Positions 1 through 4,998 of a stretch of 9,995 nt of DNA are shown here, piece by piece. The first letter of the stretch is position 1, and each line of letters begins with the position of its first letter. Position numbers and translations under genes: made by a program. The notes under the pieces were generated by a model that saw nothing but the letters and a program-made list of their open reading frames with translations, ran no database searches and was not told the origin of the DNA. The DNA is from Lawsonibacter sp. (GTDB taxonomy: Bacteria > Bacillota > Clostridia > Oscillospirales > Oscillospiraceae): NCBI GenBank assembly GCA_022793355.1, contig JAAWCR010000026.1:1-9995 (forward strand). The letters run 5' to 3'.

Positions 1-202
1 CATTCCCTCCCCGCTTGGCGGCGCACCCTACAACACCAAGATCCTGCCCATAGGCAACCATATACCGCCCCGCAGGCTCTACCTTCAATGGAACAAGGAT
101 CAGTATCTCCCCCCGGCGGCGGAGTATTTCAGAGACTTTGTGATTCGGAGCGGAGAGATTTTTACCCAATTTATGGAGAAAAACGGCCTGAATCCCTACT
201 GA
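1..202 (+). CDS. LysR-type transcriptional regulator, C-terminal fragment (cut by window edge)
   Basis: Reading from base 2, an open frame of 66 codons ends at TGA (200-202). The translation contains GNHIPPRRLYLQWNKDQY followed by LPPAAEYFRDFVI. This matches the usual tail of LysR-family regulators: a final beta strand of the effector domain, then a short helix where other family members read 'LSPAARQFRDYI'. The second complete LysR in this window ends with the same pattern (SWMKNRPLSPAARQVRDYIV). The DNA-binding half lies outside the window, so the target cannot be judged from it. The gene lies directly upstream of the ThDP enzyme in the same direction, 281 bases away, and is a reasonable candidate regulator for it. 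Family assignment is fairly secure; the regulatory link is inference. Confidence 0.72.
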   Translation, partial: IPSPLGGAPYNTKILPIGNHIPPRRLYLQWNKDQYLPPAAEYFRDFVIRSGEIFTQFMEKNGLNPY

Positions 203-224
203 TTTCAAAAAATCAACAGGTCTC

Positions 225-250
225 AGGGAAAATGATCCCTCCGGCTTTTT
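225..250 (+). terminator. weak hairpin plus T-run after the partial LysR gene
   Basis: AGGGA (225-229) and TCCCT (236-240) can pair around a six-base loop, and a run of five T follows at 246-250 after CCGGC. The stem is only five pairs and the T-run is displaced by five bases, so this is a weak candidate terminator for the upstream regulator gene. Confidence 0.25.
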
Positions 251-256
251 ATGGGC

Positions 257-282
257 GAAATTCCGGATTTCCCCTGAAATCC
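257..282. promoter_or_regulatory. dyad-symmetric operator candidate upstream of the ThDP enzyme
   Basis: Three alternating half-sites stand side by side: GAAAT (257-261), ATTTC (267-271) and GAAAT (276-280). The first pair gives a perfect 5-5-5 inverted repeat. The second pair extends to GGATTTC-CCCT-GAAATCC (265-282), a perfect 7-4-7 inverted repeat. The sites lie about 70-95 bases upstream of the start site expected from the promoter at 318-347, a position typical for LysR-type recognition sites. Regulation by the adjacent LysR is inferred. The half-site lacks a clean T-N11-A core, which lowers confidence. Confidence 0.4.
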
Positions 283-317
283 ATGCAGAGAAACGAATAA
301 TGAATGAAAAGGGGATA

Positions 318-347
318 TTGGACAAAAAGCCCCCTTTATACTATTAT
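318..347 (+). promoter_or_regulatory. candidate sigma-A promoter of the ThDP enzyme gene
   Basis: TTGGAC (318-323) and TATTAT (342-347) are separated by 18 bases and match the -35 and -10 consensus at four and five of six positions. This would leave an untranslated leader of about 130 bases before the ATG at 484. I see no recognisable riboswitch in that leader, in particular no CTGAGA core of a TPP riboswitch. The -35 box sits inside a loose inverted repeat, AAAGGGG (308-314) with CCCCTTT (331-337). Confidence 0.45.
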
Positions 348-483
348 TTAATTAAGCAAAACACCAGAGAAACGGCGCTAATCTCCTGTTCCCTTTGTGG
401 GCATAACTAAAAATCTGCCTTAAAATTCAGGGTATCAGCTATGCGCTTTTTCGATGGATAAAACAAAACAGGAGGAACAAATT

Positions 484-2316
484 ATGAGCAAGAAACTGGT
501 ATCTGATCTCATTGTCGACTACCTGGAGCGCCGGAACGTGACCAAGCTGTTTGGCCTGTGCGGGCATACCGTCATCGGGATGCTGGATGCGCTGAGCCGC
601 AGCAAGAAGATCGAGTACATCGGTATGCGTCACGAAGCCATTGCCTCCACCGCCGCTGACGGCTACGCCCGGATCACCCACAAGGCCGCCGTGGTTATGT
701 GCCACCTGGGCCCCGGCCTGACCAACGTGATTACCGGTGTGGCCAACGCTTCCCTGGACTCCATCCCCATGGTCCTCATCGCGGGTGACGTGCCCAGTTA
801 TTACTATGGCCGTCATCCCCACCAGGAGGTCAACATGCACGCTGACGGCGACCAGTACAGGATGCTGGAGCCTGTGTGCAAGCGCTGCTGGCGCGTGGAT
901 GATGTGGAGGCTCTGCCCTACATTCTGGACAAGGCGTTCCGTCTGGCTGAGTCCGGTCGCCCCGGCCCTGTGCTGGTAGACGTGCCCATGGACATGTTCT
1001 CCCGTGAGATGGATGAGGACCTTTGGGCCCGCACCTATAAAGACAGCCACGAGACCTTCCGCGCCGGCATCTCCCCCGAGGCCGCCAAGGCTATCGCAAA
1101 GAAGCTGGTGGAGGCTGAGAATCCTGTCCTCCACGCCGGCGGCGGCATCCTGCTGGCGCAGGCTTCTGAGGAGCTGGCCGCACTGGCCGAGTTCCTGGAG
1201 ATTCCTGTTTCCCGCACTCTGGCCGGCCAGGGCTGCTTGTCTGATCTGCACCCCCTGATGATTGGTCAGACCGGCTTCTGGGGTCTGGAGTTCACCCACT
1301 CCCTCACCACCAACGCCGACGTGATTCTGGGTCTGGGCACCCGCTTTGGCGAAGCTGACAGCTCCAGCTGGTATCAGGGCGTCACCTTCAACCCCGACAA
1401 GACTACCTTCCTCCAGATTGACATTGATCCCGGTGAGATTGGCCGCAACTACCCCGTGGAGATCGGCGCCCAGGGCGACCTGAAGATTGGTCTGGCCCAA
1501 ATTCTGGAAGAGGTTAAGAAGATTTGCCCCGAAGGGAAGAAGCGTCCCGGTCTGCGGGAGAAGATTGCCCAGGCCAAGGCCGACTTCAAGAAGTCCAACG
1601 AGGCGATTTTCAACGACAGCCGCTTCCCCATGACTCCCCAGCGCATCCTGCGGGACGTGAAGGCCGTTATCCCCGAGGACGCCATCATCTTCACCGATGT
1701 TGGTTGGAACAAGAACGGTGTGGCGCAGGAGTTTGACATCACCATTCCCGGCACCATTCATCACTCCTCCGGCCTGGCTACCATGGGCTTTGGTCCCGCC
1801 GCCGTTCTGGGCGGAAAGGTGGCCGCTCCTGACCGTATCGTCTTGAACCTCACCGGCGACGGCGGCTTCGGCATCAATCCCACTGTTCTGGCCGCGGCTG
1901 TGGAGCACGGCATCGCCTGCACCTGGGTGGTTATGAACAACTCCGCCTTCGGCACCATCGCCGGCCTGGAGACTGCCAACTATCAGACCTTCTTCGGTAC
2001 CAAGTTCCACACCCCCGACGGCGAGTCCTACACCCCCCAGTGGGCCGAGGTGGCACGCGCCTATGGCGTAGAGTCCATCCGCTGCGCCTCCGCCGAGGAG
2101 TTCCAGCCCGCCCTGGAGAAGGCCATTGCCGCCAACAAGGCCGGCAAGCCCTTCCTGGTTGAGGCTCCCATGGAGAACATCGTGGTCCCCACTCCCGGCT
2201 GCTGGAACATCAACGATATCTACTCCCCCAACGAACTGGTCAAGGAGGGCAAGCTGGTCAAGAAAGAGAACGGCCAGTATGTTGCCCCCAGCCACGCCAA
2301 GTCTCACAACGCTTAA
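484..2316 (+). CDS. thiamine-diphosphate-dependent enzyme, acetolactate synthase/2-oxoacid decarboxylase superfamily
   Basis: The 610-residue product has the three-domain layout of acetolactate synthase-type enzymes. The N-terminal pyrimidine-binding domain (about 1-170) carries the cofactor-activating glutamate, Glu51, in RHEAIASTAADGYAR, followed by LGPGLTN. A central domain spans about 190-340. The C-terminal diphosphate-binding domain (about 370-570) has GDG (458-460), 24 residues and then NN (485-486), the classic Mg-ThDP motif. The start at 484 is preferred over an in-frame ATG at 454 because AGGAGG (about 471-476) lies seven bases upstream of 484, whereas it would be inside the coding region from 454. 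No small regulatory subunit (IlvN-like) follows, so a biosynthetic acetolactate synthase is unlikely. Alternatives are a catabolic carboligase, a 2-oxoacid decarboxylase or a sulfoacetaldehyde acetyltransferase-like enzyme. At 610 residues it is longer than typical AlsS (about 550-570). Glu51 argues against glyoxylate carboligase, which has valine there. Superfamily is certain; substrate unknown. Confidence 0.9.
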   Translation: MSKKLVSDLIVDYLERRNVTKLFGLCGHTVIGMLDALSRSKKIEYIGMRHEAIASTAADGYARITHKAAVVMCHLGPGLTNVITGVANASLDSIPMVLIAGDVPSYYYGRHPHQEVNMHADGDQYRMLEPVCKRCWRVDDVEALPYILDKAFRLAESGRPGPVLVDVPMDMFSREMDEDLWARTYKDSHETFRAGISPEAAKAIAKKLVEAENPVLHAGGGILLAQASEELAALAEFLEIPVSRTLAGQGCLSDLHPLMIGQTGFWGLEFTHSLTTNADVILGLGTRFGEADSSSWYQGVTFNPDKTTFLQIDIDPGEIGRNYPVEIGAQGDLKIGLAQILEEVKKICPEGKKRPGLREKIAQAKADFKKSNEAIFNDSRFPMTPQRILRDVKAVIPEDAIIFTDVGWNKNGVAQEFDITIPGTIHHSSGLATMGFGPAAVLGGKVAAPDRIVLNLTGDGGFGINPTVLAAAVEHGIACTWVVMNNSAFGTIAGLETANYQTFFGTKFHTPDGESYTPQWAEVARAYGVESIRCASAEEFQPALEKAIAANKAGKPFLVEAPMENIVVPTPGCWNINDIYSPNELVKEGKLVKKENGQYVAPSHAKSHNA

Positions 2317-2341
2317 TCTTCTATTCTCTTTTTCCAAACGG

Positions 2342-2373
2342 AAAGGAGGCGCCCATACCGGGCGTCTCCTTTT
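2342..2373 (+). terminator. intrinsic terminator-like hairpin after the ThDP enzyme
   Basis: AAAGGAGGCGCCC (2342-2354) pairs with GGGCGTCTCCTTT (2360-2372) over 13 positions, with one G-T wobble and an ATACC loop. It begins 25 bases after the stop codon. The T-run after the stem is short (the stem ends in TTTT, then CGTCTGT), so termination may be incomplete. Confidence 0.7.
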
Positions 2374-2399
2374 CGTCTGTCCGCTTCCGGGAAAAGACA

Positions 2400-2447
2400 G
2401 GCAACGCGGTTGAAAAAGCGCATTTACACGTTTTCAACCGTGTTGCC
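2400..2447 (-). terminator. long-stem terminator of the membrane protein-XRE operon
   Basis: GGCAACGCGGTTGAAAA (2400-2416) pairs with TTTTCAACCGTGTTGCC (2431-2447) over 17 positions, with a single G-T wobble and a 14-base loop. It begins six bases beyond the stop of the minus-strand XRE gene. On that strand it is followed by TGTCTTTT, so termination of the minus operon is the likely role. It faces the plus-strand terminator at 2342-2373. Confidence 0.6.
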
Positions 2448-2453
2448 TTAACA

Positions 2454-2657
2454 TCAGCTTTCGGTAAATTCAAACAGTTCTTCCACCGATGTATGAAAAA
2501 CCTTCGCAATATCCATTGCCAGCTTCAGGGACGGGTTGTACCTTCCGTTCTCCAGATGCACAATCGTTTCACGCCTTGCATGTACCAATTCCGCCAATTC
2601 GCTCTGCTTTAATCCCGCTTTTTCCCGAAATTCTTTGACCTTCGTTTTCAGGGCCAT
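2454..2657 (-). CDS. small XRE/Cro-type helix-turn-helix regulator
   Basis: The 67-residue protein is almost entirely one HTH_3 domain. The helix-turn-helix covers about residues 15-43 (KQSELAELVHARRETIVHLE, then NGRYNPSL), followed by the closing helices AMDIAKVFHTSVEELFEF typical of this fold. AAGGGAG lies about six bases before the ATG. It follows the membrane protein gene by 58 bases on the same strand and probably shares its transcript. Small single-domain XRE proteins of this size paired with a small membrane protein are common in Firmicutes and often repress their own operon. The three repeated operator-like sites around the shared promoter (3134-3219) fit that role. Family is certain; autorepression is inferred. 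Confidence 0.92.
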   Translation of the reverse strand: MALKTKVKEFREKAGLKQSELAELVHARRETIVHLENGRYNPSLKLAMDIAKVFHTSVEELFEFTES

Positions 2658-2715
2658 ATCAGACTCCCTTACTGTCCGGCACGCAGAAGATCACAAATCG
2701 GTACTTCGGGGCCGC

Positions 2716-3120
2716 TCAGACCCCTTTGCTGTCCATCACACAAAATATGATGAATCGTATCACAGCCAGCGCCAGAATCAACCCAACCAGCGCATAGCCT
2801 GCCGCCGGTCCGTCTATGGCCTTGACGGCGCAGGCAAAGGCGATGATAATGACGGCGGCTGTCATAAGCTTCAATCCGATTGCATCTGCTCTGCGCAGAT
2901 TTTGAATTGCCAGTTCGTCTTTTTCCTCTTTGTTGTACCTGTGGACACGGACTGCCTGCAACAAAAAGAAGACAATGGTGAATATCATGACCGTATTCTG
3001 AATCGCCTCATAGTAATTATGCCAATCCCTTCTGGCCCACATCCAGTAATAGCTGACCAGAAGCGCCGCATAAATGATTTTGGTTCCAACGATTTCCTTT
3101 AAGGTGACCTTGGACTTCAT
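2716..3120 (-). CDS. small four-helix integral membrane protein of unknown function
   Basis: The 134-residue product has four predicted membrane segments at about 11-28, 41-59, 82-102 and 106-128. A highly charged stretch (about 60-79, RYNKEEKDELAIQNLRRAD) lies between the second and third. I do not recognise a named domain or catalytic motif. The start at 3120 is chosen over an ATG at 3135. GGAGGA lies six bases before 3120, whereas the bases before 3135 are A/T-rich without a ribosome-binding site, and the GGAGGA itself overlaps that upstream ATG. It is the first gene of a two-gene operon with the XRE regulator. Such pairs are frequent in low-GC and mid-GC Firmicutes. The membrane protein may sense or modulate the condition to which the regulator responds, but nothing in the sequence shows which. 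Confidence 0.8.
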   Translation of the reverse strand: MKSKVTLKEIVGTKIIYAALLVSYYWMWARRDWHNYYEAIQNTVMIFTIVFFLLQAVRVHRYNKEEKDELAIQNLRRADAIGLKLMTAAVIIIAFACAVKAIDGPAAGYALVGLILALAVIRFIIFCVMDSKGV

Positions 3121-3133
3121 GTTCCATTCCTCC

Positions 3134-3219
3134 ATGTGAAATATTTTTAACCCCGTAGTGTTATAAATATATCACTTGAGATGTGCCCTGTCAATTGTCA
3201 GATGTGAAATATTTATAAC
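3134..3219. repeat. three copies of a 16-18 bp operator-like motif around the XRE operon promoter
   Basis: ATGTGAAATATTTTTAAC (3134-3151) and ATGTGAAATATTTATAAC (3202-3219) are direct repeats with one difference in 18. GTTATAAATATATCAC (3160-3175) is the same motif inverted, with one difference in 16. The inverted copy covers the -10 box at 3166-3171. One copy lies just downstream of the expected start site, ahead of the ribosome-binding site, and the third lies upstream of the -35 box. This is the arrangement expected for a repressor with several sites. The co-transcribed XRE protein is the natural candidate. Confidence 0.75.
3166..3194 (-). promoter_or_regulatory. strong sigma-A promoter of the membrane protein-XRE operon
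   Basis: On the minus strand, a perfect TTGACA (3189-3194) is followed after exactly 17 bases by TATATT (3166-3171). The expected start site is near 3159, about 40 bases ahead of the ATG at 3120. The -10 box lies inside the central inverted copy of the repeated operator motif. Confidence 0.75.
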
Positions 3220-3277
3220 TCGATGCGCGGCTGTTTTTCACGCGGACAGCAAAGGAAACATGGAGGCGAATGGGAAA

Positions 3278-3895
3278 TCAAGCGTTCTGTGGTTTTAGCA
3301 CGGCGGTCTGGTTTGCCGTCTCGGGAGTAAGTTCCAACTCAGAGCTGGTATACTCCTTCACGTCGTCTCGCAGGGCGGTGAACTGGTCCAGGGTTCCAAT
3401 CACGTCGTAGCCGAAGCCGTCGCCCCGGTAGTGCATGGGGATGACCAGGCCGGGGGAGAGCTCACCGGCCAGTTTGGCGGCCTGAGCGGCGTCGATGGTG
3501 TAGTAGCCCCCTACAGGGATGAGTAGGGCGGTGAGGCCGCTGAGCCGCGCTTTCTGCTCCGGGGTGAGCTCACATCCCAGGTCTCCCAGGTGGGCGAGGC
3601 GGCACTGGCCGTCGTCCAGAATGTGGATGGTGTCGGGGCCCCGAAGCGCCCCCTGCTGGTCGTCGTGCCAGGTATTGATGGTTTCTACGGTGAAAGGAGA
3701 GACCCCGCCCTGTTTCCGGGTGACGTTCTCCACGCCGCAATGGTCTCCGTGACCATGGCTGCACAGCACCTCGTCCGCAGTCTCTCGGACAGGAGCGTAC
3801 CCTGGAACTTTGCCGTCCTGATAGGGATCCAGGACGATAGAGTAGCCCTGAGATTCCACCTTAAAGCAGGAATGGCCCAAATAGGTAATATTCAT
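3278..3895 (-). CDS. metallo-beta-lactamase-fold metal-dependent hydrolase (UlaG/YtkL-like)
   Basis: The 205-residue protein begins MNITYLGHSCFKVES, the usual opening of UlaG-like hydrolases. It carries the metal-binding signature SHGHGDH (His47, His49, Asp51, His52), then His102/Asp105 in LAHLGDLG and His154 in IPMHYRGD. These give a complete two-metal site. The length fits the short cytosolic subfamily annotated as 'MBL fold metallo-hydrolase' or beta-lactamase superfamily domain 2; no signal peptide is present. The ATG is fixed by AAGGAGG about seven bases upstream and by the ATGA overlap with the end of the LysR gene, so translation is probably coupled. The reaction is unknown; relatives include L-ascorbate-6-phosphate lactonase and many uncharacterised enzymes. 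Co-transcription with a LysR that is divergent to a Gfo/Idh oxidoreductase hints at a lactone or sugar-derived substrate, but this is only inference. Confidence 0.88.
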   Translation of the reverse strand: MNITYLGHSCFKVESQGYSIVLDPYQDGKVPGYAPVRETADEVLCSHGHGDHCGVENVTRKQGGVSPFTVETINTWHDDQQGALRGPDTIHILDDGQCRLAHLGDLGCELTPEQKARLSGLTALLIPVGGYYTIDAAQAAKLAGELSPGLVIPMHYRGDGFGYDVIGTLDQFTALRDDVKEYTSSELELTPETANQTAVLKPQNA

Positions 3896-4803
3896 CGTGT
3901 TTCCTCCTTGAATAATGATGGCCGGCCGCTGTGGTTCCGGCCGTTTAAAATATAGCGGCAAAAATCTTTGCTGTGGGCGGAGAGGGGTCTGCCCCGGGCC
4001 AGTGCCAGATAAAACTCCCGGTAGGCACAGTTGTCTTGAATGGGCACCAGGGAGACTCCACAGGCCTCCAGCTGGGGGTCGTAGGGCAGGATGGATAACC
4101 CGAAGCCGCAGGCGACAAAGTTGGCGATAGAGCGGTCCTCGCCCATGCGGCAGGCCAAAATGGGCCTCACACCCAAGCCGAGCAGCATATTTTCGATGTA
4201 GTGGGTTCGGTCCACAGAGAGAATCAGCGGATACCGGCCAATTTCCGCCAGCGTCACCTGGTCCTGCTGCGCCAGGGGGTGGTCCGGGGGAGCGACCAGC
4301 CGCAAGGGGCACCGGACGAATGGATGAAAGCGAATCCCCGGCTGGTCCTCCATATAGGAGCACAGGCCAATATCGCTCCGTCCCGCCAGCACATTGCTGA
4401 GCACCTCCGGTGTGTTGGCGTGGCGGAGCTGAAAGGCAATTTCTTGTTCCCTGTGTCCCTGAGCGTAGCCGCGCAGGATGCGCGGGAGGTAGAGGTTTGC
4501 CACAATGTAGTTCAGAGAGATGTCCAGCACACATTTCTGGGGGTCGGTCAGATCCCGTACTCGGGCGCAGCCTGTGTCGATTTCGTCCATGGCGGTGAAG
4601 ATGTGCTCTGCGAACACCCGGCCGAAGCGGCTGAGTACCACGTTTCGCCCTTGCCGTTCAAAGAGGGGGGCACCCAGCTCCAGCTCCAGAGCGCTGATGG
4701 ACCGGCTCAGGGCCGGCTGGCTGACGCCCAGCAGCTCAGCGGAGCGCTGATAGTGCTGGGTATGGGCCAGACTCTCGAAATGGCGCAGCTGATGTAATGT
4801 CAT
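3892..4803 (-). CDS. LysR-type transcriptional regulator
   Basis: The 303-residue protein has the standard LysR N-terminal winged helix-turn-helix. It opens MTLHQLRHFESLAHTQHYQR, has its recognition region at about 19-50 (SAELLGVSQPALSRSISALE, then LELGAPLFER), and is followed by a linker helix and an effector-binding domain (about 92-290). Family marks include GRSDIGLCSY, LRLVAPPDHPLA and VACGFGLSILP. Its stop codon overlaps the start of the hydrolase gene (ATGA at 3892-3895). It is divergent from the Gfo/Idh oxidoreductase, with 195 bases between the two starts. By the usual habit of the family it should regulate that gene and possibly itself. The ribosome-binding site (GGGAA, about six bases before the ATG) is weak, consistent with low expression of a regulator. 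Effector unknown. Confidence 0.95.
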   Translation of the reverse strand: MTLHQLRHFESLAHTQHYQRSAELLGVSQPALSRSISALELELGAPLFERQGRNVVLSRFGRVFAEHIFTAMDEIDTGCARVRDLTDPQKCVLDISLNYIVANLYLPRILRGYAQGHREQEIAFQLRHANTPEVLSNVLAGRSDIGLCSYMEDQPGIRFHPFVRCPLRLVAPPDHPLAQQDQVTLAEIGRYPLILSVDRTHYIENMLLGLGVRPILACRMGEDRSIANFVACGFGLSILPYDPQLEACGVSLVPIQDNCAYREFYLALARGRPLSAHSKDFCRYILNGRNHSGRPSLFKEETR

Positions 4804-4857
4804 AGCGTTCCCACAGGCGCAGGCCTGTCCTCCCGTCCAAAGAGATTCATAACCTTT

Positions 4858-4867
4858 TTGATATCAA
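4858..4867. promoter_or_regulatory. 10 bp perfect palindrome in the LysR-Gfo/Idh divergent region
   Basis: TTGATATCAA is its own reverse complement and lies 55-64 bases upstream of the LysR start. On the minus strand its first six bases, TTGATA, could act as a -35 element, but I find no convincing -10 at the right distance. It may equally be an operator half or a chance palindrome. Confidence 0.25.
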
Positions 4868-4908
4868 TACCGCCAGCAGAGGTGATTGCTTTCCGCCGTT
4901 CCACTCGT

Positions 4909-4952
4909 TATGCTAAGGATAGCATACTTTGACGGATTAGACAACAGTATGC
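4909..4952. promoter_or_regulatory. LysR operator candidate in front of the Gfo/Idh gene
   Basis: TATGCTA (4909-4915), AGGA and TAGCATA (4920-4926) form a perfect 7-4-7 inverted repeat. T-N11-A spacing, the signature of LysR-type sites, occurs in it twice (4909/4921 and 4914/4926). A further half-site, GTATGC (4947-4952), is inverted relative to GCATAC (4922-4927). A recognition site plus a second half-site closer to the gene resembles the two-site layout of many LysR-activated promoters. Binding by the divergent LysR is inferred. Confidence 0.55.
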
Positions 4953-4959
4953 GGATATT
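4929..4959 (+). promoter_or_regulatory. candidate promoter of the Gfo/Idh gene
   Basis: TTGACG (4929-4934) matches the -35 consensus at five of six positions and starts three bases after the inverted repeat. The best -10 is GATATT (4954-4959), with a 19-base spacer longer than ideal, as often seen at promoters that need an activator. The second operator half-site (4947-4952) would fall within the spacer. Confidence 0.4.
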
Positions 4960-4998
4960 TTAAAACCCGGCGGCACCGGGGAACAGGAGGAAAACATA

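Noticed and set aside
88..300. 70-codon plus-strand frame near the left edge
   Set aside because: It overlaps the LysR C-terminal frame in a different phase and then runs through the operator region; no ribosome-binding site or known motif.
454..483. Upstream in-frame ATG for the ThDP enzyme
   Set aside because: The AGGAGG that serves the ATG at 484 would be inside the coding region, and no comparable site precedes 454.
354..483. Riboswitch, in particular a TPP riboswitch, in the leader of the ThDP gene
   Set aside because: No CTGAGA core, P1-type pairing or terminator/antiterminator pair is visible in the roughly 130-base leader.
484..2316. Biosynthetic acetolactate synthase (ilvB)
   Set aside because: No ilvN, ilvC or other branched-chain gene is adjacent; the next gene is on the other strand, and the protein is longer than usual with an extended C-terminus.
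439..2337. 632-codon open frame on the minus strand across the whole ThDP gene
   Set aside because: It mirrors a gene with strong C/G third-position use, which removes stops from the opposite frame. The translation is Gly/Leu/His/Val-rich without family motifs, while the plus strand carries a complete ThDP motif set.
2536..3102. 188-codon plus-strand frame opposite the XRE and membrane protein genes
   Set aside because: It spans two genes and the gap between them on the other strand, and its translation has no coherent domain.
3121..3135. Upstream in-frame ATG for the membrane protein
   Set aside because: It overlaps the GGAGGA that serves the ATG at 3120 and has only A/T-rich sequence before it.
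3896..4534. N-terminal extension of the metallo-hydrolase into the LysR coding region
   Set aside because: The added residues overlap LysR coding sequence out of frame and are Pro/Gly/Arg-rich, whereas MNITYLGHSC at 3895 is the family's normal start with a strong ribosome-binding site.
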